Source: Phallusia mammillata
Lineage: Eukaryota; Chordata; Ascidiacea; Phlebobranchia; Ascidiidae
Direction: 5' to 3'
Assembly: GCA_003260075.1 (NCBI GenBank)
Contig: QLIY01000169.1
Location: forward strand, 141,824-205,823
DNA: 64,000 nt
Both the position numbers and the translations under genes were made by a program. Below, in pieces: positions 12,101-25,200 of this stretch. Numbering within the stretch: the first letter of the stretch is position 1; the number at the start of each line of letters is the position of its first letter. The notes beneath the pieces are model-generated. The model searched no databases and was not told the DNA's origin. It was given only the letters and a program-made list of their open reading frames with translations.

Positions 12101-15100
12101 TTATAACAAACTTGTTTCAAACTTTAACTGTATCCTTATACGTGGCTAAATACAGACAAGTTTTAAATTGTACCAGCCCCCCCCCCCCAATTTAAAAATT
12201 ATAACAAACTTGTTTCAAACTTTAACTGTATCCTAAAAACGTGGCTAAATACAGACAAGTTTTAAATTGTACCAGAAAAAAAATGCATTTGTTTTTGTAA
12301 GTCTAAATCGAAAACAGTAGCAATGTTTTCCAGTCCGTGCAAACAGGGTCGAAGCAATTAAAGCCGACACCCATATGTTCTCTGAGGTTTTTGTGCGTTT
12401 CCGACAACCTCATAAACTTTATGATTTGTGGGTTTTGACGGTTCCATTTACGAGACCCGCAGCCGCTGACATAATTAGGCAGCGCTGCTTTTTCTCGTTG
12501 CGGCGAAAGGTTCGGTGCCATCTAAAGACGCAAATTAGTTTACAAGATCTCGCACGTGGTGTTTGTTTTCTGATCTGTCGTTTAATTACCCTTTAACCCC
12601 GGGACGCCGCGGGCCTGCAAAGCAAAGTAGGGATCTGAGAGAGGCCGATGGTGTTTTCGTTTAATCGCACCACCATAATTTGTTGCCACGTCTCCGATAA
12701 TTAACCGTCCATTGGCAATTCATTAACGACCTCATAGCAAAGTATTGCACCAAATTGTTGGCCGCGCCCGCTATAATTAACCAGTCACATTAATTACCAA
12801 CATGGAATGCGGGATTTAATTACATCGTGACTATATGCATGACTAATGTAAAAACAGCCTGTCCCAAGCACAAGTGCAGCTACTCGTGGTCATGGCTAAT
12901 GTGTTTCCTCTTTCAAGTGTTTGGATGTGCTGGAATGTTAAACGGGATCGGATCAAACGTAACTTTGGATTTCACCATGTCCCCACAAGCCGGTTCTTGG
13001 GTTAAGGATCCTCTGTACAACCCTGATCGCGTTTTCTTTGTTCCAAAGTCGCAGAACATTGTCGAGGTTCGTAATCTGTTGATGTACATATCAAATTTGT
13101 ATGAATTTTACTTATATGATTTCGATTTTTGTCACAGGAATATGAAAACACTGACGAATTTCTCCACGGCGCACCGAAAAAACGACATACATTGCCGTCA
13201 TCTATTCTTGGAACTAGTTTTGTCATTTACGATGGCAATGTTTACTTTGTGAAGGTAGTTCAAAAGTGGGAATCATTGCAGTTATTGTAAATGTTCAGAA
13301 CCAACAAGTGCCCTTGTCACACATATTATCATCCTAGTATTAATTACGGTCAATTTACAATAAGTAACATGTCGTGTTTTTACCCCCCCCCCTCAGAACC
13401 AACAAGTGCCCTTGTCACACATATTATCATCCTAGTATTATAAATACGGTCAATTTACAATAAGTAACATGTCGTGTTTTTGTTTTTAGAGCACTTTGAA
13501 ACTAAAAATACAAATACTTGCGTTCTAACTAGTCGATTGCAAAAACACTAAATGTTTTACATTTACCTGATTGTAACACTTACTTGATTGCAGACGAATC
13601 GCCGCATTGTGAAGTACAGCATGTTAGCCAGCCTTCGAATTAGAGAAAGTTCAGTGCCAGGTTTCTCTGGGAAATCCTCATCTTTACAACGAGGAAGTAT
13701 GAACGGTATTGAGTTGTCAGTGGACGAAGAGGGTTTGTGGGTGATATACACGAGCAACCACGATATGGACCGTATTGTGCTCAGCAAACTCAATAAGGAT
13801 ACGTTGCAGCTGGAGGTGAGTGTTTGTGTACTATATGCAGAAATCTTTGACTTAAACACTAAGGTGCCTGAAGGTATTAAGACGCACTGAATTTACTTTT
13901 GAATGTGTATGAAAATGGATGCTGGCTCATCTGATCAATAAATTACCTGTTCGTTCTGTACAATATTTTGTTAGTTGTAGGGAATAGTTTATAAGTGGGC
14001 CTTAATTAACACCTGCAGGTATACTTCTTTAACTTCAAGCTGTAAGCATTCACGAAGTTCTGTTTGCCCCCCCCCCGGATGCTGGCTCATCTGATCAATA
14101 AATTACCTGTTCGTTCTGTACAATGTTTTGTTAGTTGTAGGGAATAGTTTATAAGTGGACCTTAATTAACACCTGCAGGTATACTTCTTTAACTTCAAAC
14201 TGTAAGCATTCACGAAGTTCTGTTTAGTCAATAGTAGGCTTGCTATTTTTGACTAAAAATTGCCAATTTCTGCGCTGATAACACTGACCTTTCACGTATT
14301 TGTGTAAACAGCAAACCTGGCATACCACATACCCGAAGAAGTCGGCGATGCACACTTTTCTCATTTGCGGCGTTCTCTACGTTGTTGGATATCAGTCTGG
14401 AAATATCGAATACACCTACAACACAAGAGTCGACTCGCGGCGTGGACGTACAGTAAATATCGGATTTGACCGCAACAGACCTAACTCGCCATCCGATCCC
14501 GTTGGATTTCGTTCACCAGGCGCACCCGCCTCACGAAGGATTTATCCTGCAAAGAATTACGGTCTTAAGCAGGGTCGGTCGTTCAGGAACTACAATTTTT
14601 CTTCACTGAAATACAATCCCCGAGAACGCCTACTGTACGCATGGGACGCTTCTGGCAGCAAGGCTGTATATTACATGCTTCATTTTGGATTACCACAACC
14701 ATCTGACGGTACGAAATTACATTTATATTCAGTTGGTACCATACGTCCAGCAATATGTGTGGCAAATTTTCTAGTTGTGTTATTGTAGATGCATGTGAAG
14801 TTTAAAAATTAAGATAAAGGTGACAGATATCATTGAACAGGATTTAAAGATTAACTATTTTGCAACTCTAAGTTCTCTGAAGCAATTTTTCATGTATCAT
14901 TTTTTATGATAGTTTCGGCTACCAGTAGTCACCACTGTTTTCAAAAAACGCTTAGATATATGTTGACGACTCAAAGTGACTTTGATTTTGTTTCAACAGC
15001 CAATGCTCCCAGCACCACCGCTTCAACCACAACTACCACCATCCGCACAACCACCCGGACTATACCTCCCACACCTCCACAGCCACCGTTTTTCCCAGAC

Positions 15101-18100
15101 GAAACCACGAACGAACCTACCCGGACACCGTCCGAATCTGCTCCAACTAATGACCCCAAGTGTCCACCAACCTATAGAAACGGCATGTCCTGGCCCCCCA
15201 CAGACGCTTATGTGGTTGCGACTATTCCTTGCCCTGACCAGCCAGGAGGTAAAAATTTGGTTTAACGGAAATTTAAAATAGGATAAAGTTGAATAAAAGA
15301 GGGGAAAGCGTTATGAATATCCCCACATCACGCCTTGGGCTTTGAATCCACACCGCATTTTTATTAAAGATTTTTCTTTTGTGACGGCCAAGGTTGATCT
15401 AGCGCTGTTTGTTTGAGCGGATCGCCCAAAATAAATAAACCAAATCCGTTTTCATTGTGATGTTGTGCTTTGAAATAATTAATTTGTATCGTTCAAACAA
15501 GCTCGCTCTCCTTTTTGTCGTAGTTTTGACAAAAGTTCTGCGGTTTTTGTCAACTGCAGAAGGAACCAGCCCGACTTGTTGCAAAACGTCGGCTTCCTTT
15601 CCTTTGGTCTTTAGCAAACCTCAATCACTTTTCTGGCATGTTTTTACCCACTAATTGCCTCCATAGTTTGTTACCCGAGACGGCAGCTCTCAGAGAGGTG
15701 CGACAGAGGCGTAAAATAACTTTACTGTCTGCTGCCAAAACAGCAAGCGGGCGGGAACAGTAATGAGCTCTCCTTCATAGAAAACTGTTTTTTCGCCCAG
15801 TCGTCGGCAGAATCAACATCTGTCAATCTTCAGCCTGGCTTTCCGCTCGGAATGTGTTACAAACGTCATATTTGTCTTGTAGATGTAGCCTCCTGGCGAT
15901 GCGAGTTCGATACATACACCAGGGAAGCAAATTGGGCACCCAATGGACCTGACGTATCGGCCTGCTCTACCTGGATTAACGAATTGGAGCAGGGCCTCTC
16001 TGACGGTAAGCGCAGATAAGTGTCAAATCATTTCACTTACGCCATCTTGACAATGCTTATGGCGATTTAGGCTTTTATGCACAAGTGCATATTAGCATAG
16101 CACATAATAAAGCGCTTAAGAAAATTCGCATGTATTGGCACCAATATGGCAATATGACGTAACGTCTGTTTGCTTCGCCAGGTAACATACTTCCAAGCAG
16201 CGCAGTGACGAGACTTTCCAGCGAGCTTGAAGCCACTTTGCAAACAGGGAAGCCACTGAGAAGCGACCAAATCAACAGCGCGGCTAGACTGATGAAGCAG
16301 AGCGCCCGACTTGCCGCGGGCAGCTCGGAACAGCTCACCGCATCTCAAGTGCAACAGTTGACCGAGGTGAGTTGAGTGTGGAGAAAAATATCTTCTTAGG
16401 TGTCCAAACCCAGGCTTAGCGCATGAAAACAGTGACGTGATTGTTTCGACAAGCTCGTTATGATCTCATCGTCGAGGACTCAAAATGATCTGAAGGCTCC
16501 GCTATTTGGCGTTACAGCGACAGTGCGTTTCCCCAGGTCTGCGCCGGTGACGATTAGCTTCTATATGCGCTTAATTGACTAATCTAGGTAGCGTGATAGC
16601 CGGAAACGGGAATTGAGTCAACTGAGAAACCCGAGCTGGACCAACACGGTGGCCAGCCCAATGGCATGTACCTGGCCCCAGGGCTGCGTTTGTGGGCACA
16701 AGCCATCATTAGGCATCAGTCGAATCGTTAATCCGCTTGCTGTCGAGTTTCGCTGCACCGTTTCGTCATGCTCGCTTTGTTGTAAGTATGAGGTTGCTCG
16801 CAAAGTCTCCCATTCCGGCAGGTAAACAAGTCTCAGGCCGCCATTGCTTTTGCCGAGGCCACGAGCAGAGTGTAACTGACGTGGGTCAATCGCACGTGCC
16901 CCTGTCGAGTTGATCGCACCAGAGCAAAGCAATCAAAGCAACCCTTCGTAACCTCGCCCACGATGCGTTAGTTGTGTACCTGACAAATACTAGCCGGTCA
17001 TCGCGCTGAAGTATTGAAAGAACGCTTCTTTCAATATACCCATGCGATGTGTTTGTTTTGGTGAGCGTTCGCTATGGCACGGGGGCCAGAACGTACTCTG
17101 TAGTTCTCAGATCCCATCATGCGCATGCGCAGACCGCTTGCCAACTATAACAAAGATCGCAACAGTAGAATAAAATTAAGTAGAATTTGTTAAGTTGCGT
17201 GACGAGCGTGAGAGAAAATCGTTCCGTGACAAAGCCGGCCATGTCTAATGTTTGGTGCCACAATACGCACGGGTTCGTGATTTTTGGCTGCCTCAAGGCG
17301 CCACAAGAAAGTTTCCAGTGTTGTAGCTATTAACATTCTCGAGTTGTACTCTCTGGCCGCGTAATTTGGCAACGCAAAGACCAGGAAAATGCTGACCACA
17401 AACGTGAAACCATTTAACGCACAGTCAGACACCCCTGTAGTGGTTTTTTGCGCTTTTAAAACCATTAAAGTTGTGTAATCGAACATGCTATGGCTAAATT
17501 AGGACACACGGAATCAGTCAAACAAAGTTCATGACACTGATTATTTCATTATGACCACATCGACAAATGCTCTTCTTCAGACGAAGTGGGAGACGTTCAA
17601 TTGAGGGCAGGTGTGATTGCGCAAACTCATTGTTGTCCTTTTCGGTCACTCACCCTCCCTGCCAATATAGACGCAACGTCGAAGTGACGCATCGTTTACG
17701 AATTGACCTCCTCTGATTTCCACTCCCCCTTTTTTCGCTAAGTTGCCAAAAAAAACTTTCCCAAACTTACTCCAAGCGCGTCTCCCCCGGAATGACGATT
17801 GCAAATGAGCGTGACGAAAGCACTGACGTCACACGCATTCCAGCGCGCCGAGAGCCTGATTTTTGCATTCCTTGGAAAAACTGAAGATTAAAAGTAAAAC
17901 CTTGCGCATGGAAACGCAAAGATGGCAACAAGCGATAAGAGCGCTTACTTGTTCATTATATTCCGGGTCAGCGTCTGGGTCAAAACACAGTTGGCTATAA
18001 GCTATGTGACTGGTGCAGGGTCGCATGCCTAAAACCCACCAACTGTTCACAGCCTTATTGGAAATTTACTCCCATGCCTGGTGCATAAACCCTGTACTAT

Positions 18101-21100
18101 CTACCGGCTTATGGGGATAATCCGCAGCCCGTTGACTATCGCTTTACATAGAGCAATTACACCGTTCGGACTTAAACAGCACAGCACTGTGTCGTGAGAT
18201 TGGCGGCCGTAGCGCCAGTTGCAGCATCACTAGGAATTATCGACATTCCGGAGTTACAAAACTCACGGGACATTTCGATTTGACATTTTGCGCCCGCTGA
18301 ATGAAATATTAATGAAAATTTTCCCGCTTTTTTGAATTTTCGGTGTTGGATCGCGAAGTTCGTTGTCGACGGTGAACAGGCTTGAAATTGATTTCGACTT
18401 GCGCTTGTTAAACGCACGAAGCTGATGCCTATCGCTTCTAATTAAACAGGGCATATCGAGATCGGCTGACTCACTCATTGCCGCCGAGAACAGACAATCG
18501 TGGAGGGATATGAGTGATGACCTGAAACAGGAAAATGCAAACGAAGTCTTACAAAGTGTGGAAACTGCTGGGTTTCTTCTTTTGAGCCAAACTTCTGATG
18601 ATGATTCCGCCACAGGTATTTCAGTGTGTACTTAAACTTTGTGATGTATGGTTCAAATAAGCCCTGCTGAAATTGCTGGTGTCCTAAAAAATGAAGGTTT
18701 TTTAATCGAAACCAGACAGTCTTGTGTACAAAATTAGGCGTGATGTTTGTCGCATAGAAACTTTTCCGAAAATGTATGTTCACGTTGGTATATTCATCAT
18801 CCGAAACAAATGCATCTAACTGTTTGATCGCTTCTCGACAACATTAGGAATTCCGGGGACTTTGACAACATCGAATTTTCAACGCGATATTATTCAGTCT
18901 TAAGATTATTCAAACCTTTAACGTTTTAGCCTCCCGCACCTTGGAGCAGACCGACTTGTTGGTGCAAGCAACCGTTCAGAAATCCTCGCAGTTTGAAACA
19001 GTTACTTTTCCCGATCCACTCAACACAAACCAGCGCTCGAAATGGTCACGCATCACTGATCGTATCGTCATGCCTTCTGACAACATGGCATCGTGGGCAA
19101 GTCAAGGTAAGAGCTTTCAAAAGAGGCCACCCCCTGTTTTCGACTGGATGTGAGTGTGAAGTAGACACACTGCGTAGGACGAACGTTCATGTGACAACAT
19201 ATCATGCTTGCATTACGCTAAAAGACATCAAGGAGCGGTATTGTAACACAACGGTGTGCCCCGTACGTCCGCGTTATGCTTGCTTTAAGTCAAATAGTCT
19301 AAAATTGACTGTTAAGGTACATTATCTTGGGGCGCGGATCATCATTATGTGATCATGTTATCCAACGTCAAAGCAGTAGGATTTGTAGAAAAAGTACCAT
19401 GTTTTATGGATGTTATGTTTTAACTGTAGTTGTATGTTAATGCATACTTTCATCCTTACAGGAATCAGCAAGGTGGTATTTAGTGCCTACAACAACCTCG
19501 CCGACTTCGCCGACGCTCGGGCGACAGGCGACGATGTTTTGGGGCAATGGAAGGTTGATTCAAGGATGTTGTCGGCGTCACTCGGCCGCCCCAACAATCG
19601 CGTTCAACTCAAATCCAAGGTTCGGGTCGTGTTCGAAAACAAGCAGGTCAGTAGCTCTATTCGTGGATTAACATCTTAAGTTACAGCCCAATATGCTGTT
19701 GTTTTTACAAACACGCTACTTGGCAACGGTTACCATTTCGTTTGGCCACAGTGCTGGATGAATAATTAATGCGCCAACGACTTGGTCGGTCATATGTCGT
19801 AATTATGCGATCTGTCTATCGGCACTGCCCTCCGAGGCCCGTAACTAATGAAGCCGACGTGCGAGCTCCCGTTGCCGATTTCGTTTACGCACGATTGCAC
19901 CGATTTACAAGCCCGCCGCGCTGCTAGCCTTTCCCCCTTTATAGCATCCAGTTTCTAGTTACCTTCAAAATACAGCTGATTCTCATTTTGAGTGCCGCAG
20001 TTGTCGTCTAAGCCCGAGTCTTGTTGCCAGTAGCTGACTTCACAAGCCAACAAATCATAGATCATCCATTGAGCTCGGTCAAGAGCACGTAGCCTCTTTG
20101 ACCTGTAACAATCCCCTTTTGCTCCCCTCTGGGCCCCTTTGTTGCCTAAAGAGGTGCTAGCTTTTGCAATAACATAGCCTGTCCAGGCCGATTAGTGTGT
20201 CAGCGCAAGTCGAGAAATAACTTTGTGGTTTAGTTTAGAAGCATTTAGATTAGGTCAAGCATTGTAGTCTGCACTCACCCTGTATTCTTCAAAGACTATA
20301 CTGTTATCGTTTCTTAAGTCATGTACTCATTGACATTTACATATTTGTAGTAACAGTTACATAATTTGACCCGACCGATTTGTAAGTCATCTTCTTCGGC
20401 CTGACTTCGGTAATCCAGATGGGATTGTGCGCATTTTTTGTTGGTTTAGTCTGGGACATGTTCACGTTTCGGAAATCCAAACACGCTGCACCCCCTTGGA
20501 GTCACCTAATCCCGGCTAAAATTAATCGAATGCCGCCGTTGGCTCTCTGGGACTGCGCTCTGTCAAAACACCCAGTGTTCAACCCACCACAAGCCAGTAG
20601 AGTTAATTGATGAGGGAGCTGGTGATTAGCTGACCAGCTGAGTGGATACTTGACTCGCACCATCGGTCTGACCTTTCGACTTTTCTGTTGTGGGCATCGA
20701 AAACGTTCCTTGATAGAGTTTGGGACTAAACATGGCTCGTTTTGTTCGCCGTCTCTCAGCGCTCGCAAAATGAAAGCGACTTTCCATCGCTTTGCAATTG
20801 CCCGCCAAAATGTTTTCTTAACCTCCGACCCCTCGTAGCGCATGACCGACGTTGGCGCGTTTCGCTTTGGTTCCAGTCGAATTTAAAAATCCTTATCATT
20901 CACCGTCGAGACTCATGAATTTCTCATGAACAGCAACTTTTATTGTCTCGTATCGATTTTACATCCATCTCCGCCATAAAATATGATGTCGTATAAATCT
21001 TAGCTGAAAGTCGCCTTCAATTTCAATAGATTTATATTTTGTGCTGAACTTGTCAGAGATTGCCTGGGGGAGAAACAAATTAGGCCGTAACGTCGTTCTA

Positions 21101-22262
21101 ACCTTAATCCTTTGTTTTCGACAGATTGGAAATGCCCCAAGGAAATGTGTTTACTGGTCGTATTCCAACAGGTAATGCCTTAACGTATAAGTTGTTGTTT
21201 GCATTGTTTGCATTTCAAGGAGCTATTTTTGTTGTTCAATTGTTCAAATTGTATATAATTACACTCGCACAAAAGTATACAGAACCGCGCCTTTTAACTT
21301 TCGCTTTGCATTATTCAACAATTTTCATTTCAGTGAACATAAGGGGATGTGGAAGAGTGACGGATGCACTATGACGTCATCCAACGCGACGCACAGCGAG
21401 TGTGCTTGTGATCACCTGACCAACTTTGCAGTTCTCGTGAACGTAGCTGGGATCGCACCTTATTCTGAGCACACGCTCGCCCTTGAAATCATCACCAGTG
21501 TGGGGATTTGCATCTCACTCGTCTGTCTGGCGATTTGCATCTACACCTTCACTTTTTTCCGGTAAGAAGTCTTTTACTTGGCATAAATTGCGTTCCCGGT
21601 GGATGTTTAGCCCTTGGTTTATTTTCTTTGTAAGATACGGGTAGTTTTGATGTCTTGAAAGTGAGTCATCTTCTGCGAAAGTGCAACCTTTAACTTGTCC
21701 CAGCTGCTGCCAATCGTCACCAGCCTTAGTGAACCTTCCGCAGGTTCTATGTTTAGGTTTCGGTGTCTTTCATGAGGAAATACCGCGCTTCAAATGCTAC
21801 ACTTCCGCCGGCGTTTTACATTTGCGCGTCAAACCCCCTGTGGTCGCCATGACGACATGATACCCCCGAGCGAAACGGATATCGCTCGGTAGATCAAATA
21901 CCGACCCGCGAAATGCGACTAATGTTTACGTGTCGGAAAGTCGAAGCGGAACCTAAACAATCCGTTTTTACGGAGAAAGGATTCATGGTCACCAAGCGCC
22001 ATGCTTTGGTTGTTTACAGCGTTTATAAGAAGCCACAGCTGCCATGTTATTGGCGGTCATCATCGCGCTAGCCATCGCTAGGCATTTTAACGTAAACATG
22101 TCAACCGACGGCCGACGCTCGTTTACTCTGCTTTATGACGCATTCATGGCGCGCTTCTGGTAATTAAATTGTCACTTCAAATGGACTCTAAGCGATGGTT
22201 CCCCAGTGGCGCCGCGAACATCGCTCCGGGGTCGCCGCGCCTGCTCTAAACGAGTCAAAGAA

Positions 22263-22299
<37 letters not shown>

Positions 22300-25200
22300 C
22301 CGAACTTTTGAAGTAATTTGTGCAGATACACGTGCGATGTCCCAATACGGACGCCGATGTAGCAAGGGAACGTGACAAATAAAAGTGTATGCTTGGTTTC
22401 GCTCAACCGAGCCTCTATCTTATAAATTTAGTGTCAGGTTACGACGTCACCCAAATGACAATCCGCCACGCGACCCGCTCCAATTATATTTGTTTCATAG
22501 CGGCCTAAAAATATACCCTTTACATGTGCAACGAGGTGTGATGATAAAAATTAATCTCCATTCGCTGTAAATAGGTTGCGTTCTTCTATAAAATGCCTGA
22601 AATAATCTGTAATTTGGATGGGTAGCTTTGTTGCCCAATGACACATCTTAATCCTAGTGATCTCGTAAGTTTTTGCATCAATACGTCTCAAACCATCTCC
22701 CAAACTCGATACTTCATGTTTGAGCCAAACGGCACCCGACCATAGCGGGCGCGGCTAGGCCTTTGCTTTGATACTTGCCTGTTTTACTTGTTCGCAATCT
22801 AAAGCCCCTGAAAACCAACAAACCACCGAGGCCCCCAGCACCCAAATAACCGACAATTACTTGCACAGGAACCTACAGGGAGATCGGAACACGATCCACA
22901 AACACCTGTGTCTGAGTCTGTTCGTTGCTGAGCTGGTTTTCCTGGTGGGAATTAAGCAAACCGATCACCCAATCCCATGTGCAATTGTGGCTGGCATTCT
23001 TCACTACACCTTTCTTGCCTCATTTATGTGGATGGCGCTAGAGGGATTTCAGCTTTACGTCATGCTGGTTGAAGTATTTGAAGGTCGATCAAGATGGAAG
23101 TGGTACTACTTGACTGGATATGGTAAGTTTAATCACTTTAAAGTAAAAACAACAGCTGCAGACTAATGTACTATAAACTTGCTTGAAAAGAGTTTCGTAG
23201 GAACTTTAGATGATTGAAATTTTAGATGGTGAAACAATGCCAGATGTTGTTTACCAGATTTGCCTAATTAGATTATGCTGCTAACGCTTTCATTATGTTG
23301 GTAAAGTTGTCAGTTGGCCCTTTCAGGTGAAACGCCAACGTTAAAGCAATTCAATAGGTCGATAATGATATTTGGCCATGACACACAAACACAGACTTGA
23401 CGGTCGCCTTTCGGTGTACCAAAATACTCAGCTGTCATTTTGTCCGATGAAAATCAGCGCTTTGGATCAATTTCTGCCCCTTCGAGATCAATGCCTGGCG
23501 CTTATCATGGTAAGGGATCGCGCCGACAGTGCTAGCCTTTCCGAGCCAATGCCATCCGTTCGCTCCCGTGAGACCCTGCGTCCATCCGCAAACGCACACG
23601 CTTATCCTGCTAATGGCGAGTGCAAATCCGCCGCGCATCAGAGGCAGGGGAATCAATTTTGTAGTATCTCGTCGCAACGTTTTCGAAAACAAAAACCCCC
23701 GAGTGCTACGTGTGCCATGTACTGCTGTCGTGTTACTGGATTTAAGGGTCAACTCTGTCTTAATGTAAATTCTTACGCATCCATAAATCATCCTCCCTAC
23801 GTAGAGTTGACAAACAAAATTCCCCCTATACTGTTTTAATCCAATCCATAGAGGAAGTGGGTGTTACTTGGATAATGTTATGACTGTGTCGATATAAATC
23901 CGGATTACTTCACGCAATCCTGAAAATTTCCCGTTGGAGTCTTTGTACCCTTTAGGCAGAATACATTAACTTTAAACTGTTTTTATCATTGCAGGAATCC
24001 CTGCGGTGATCGTGTGTGTTTCGGCGGTTGTCGATAGTTCAGGATATGGTAGTGACACTGCATGTTGGCTGAAAGTTGACTCAGGATTTATCTGGAGCTT
24101 CGTCGGACCGGTGTGCGCGGTCATCCTCTGCAACCTTATCTTCCTCGCCATAACTGTATTCAAAATGTACCGACACACTCTCACATACACCGATTCGTCC
24201 AAAGTCAACGCAATCAAGTAAGTACACAGCTGACATAAAAACACACAAAAACTCACGGTATTTCATGCTTTTAAATGAATTTAGTCGAAAATGCTGTAGC
24301 CCATAGACAATAGCGCTTTAAACACTTTTATTTGACACAAGATACACCAAAAGCCCCGGATGCTAAAATAGCCTTCCTGTAACTCAACACCGACAGGAAC
24401 AGATGCCTAATAGGTGAAGGCGCTTACAGGAATCTCCTAATTTGCCTGAGTTACTCTTTGACCCCAAAGCGAAGTGCTCAATTATACTGTGTCCGGCGCT
24501 TATACGCTATCCCCACATAAAGTACAAAACGTAACCTTCAACTATTCCCACAAGTGTACGCACTGAATTGAACACTTCCTTCCATGTGTTAGGGCTTCAG
24601 TGCGTGGTGCATCTGTGCTTCTGTGTTTGCTCGGAATCACTTGGGCTTTTGGAATACTCTGGGTGTGGGAGCAGGCACCTGTCATGGCTTACCTCTTTTG
24701 CATCTTTAACGCCTTCCAGGGACTCTGTATCTTTGTCTTCCATTGTCTGCTGCAAAAAAAGGTCAGTGGTTTTACTTTAATATTATTTTGCATTTGATAG
24801 GATTTTGTAATGGATTCCAGCTTGTAATCGTATTGATACTGGTGGCAATGTCATTTTCTGTTCCATTTGCGTCGCGTTATTTCTAGATTTGACATTAGCG
24901 AGAGCACTTACAGTTCCGTTGTAAATTATTGAAAGGTTTGCGGTTCAGTCGTTCGCATCTATTATTGATGTCTGAGACCGTCAACTTGCAGACGTAAAAT
25001 CACCGCTTTTGTAGCGTTTCCCAAAACAAACATCAATTCGCATGTAAGACAAGTTCAGTTCCCTAAAACTAACACTGTTCCTTTCTGCACATAATTGCCC
25101 TACTCTCCTGTGGAGCCAACATACATTGAAACCACAACGGAAATCTCAACACTTTTGCGATTTGTGGGTTACGTCATGCTCGTGTCAGGTTACATCATGT

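Larger units (their letters stand above)
12918..14708 (+). other. ADGRL: latrophilin exons 5-8: olfactomedin domain
   Basis: Four exons encode a five-bladed propeller of the olfactomedin type: [18 protein letters not shown], then [12 protein letters not shown], then [13 protein letters not shown] and IVLSKLN, then [10 protein letters not shown] and [12 protein letters not shown]. In vertebrates this domain binds FLRT. Exon 8 carries roughly 35 extra, Arg/Ser/Pro-rich residues between the IEYTYNTR strand and the [13 protein letters not shown] strand compared with the human proteins, which suggests an expanded loop. Confidence 0.9.

Noticed and set aside
22172..22406. Two minus-strand open frames containing glycine runs
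   Set aside because: The runs are just the 34-C tract read in translation, with no coding support on either side.
23372..23839. 155-codon open frame in the latrophilin 7TM region
   Set aside because: It lies wholly in the intron between exons 17 and 18, and the flanking exons join in phase without it.
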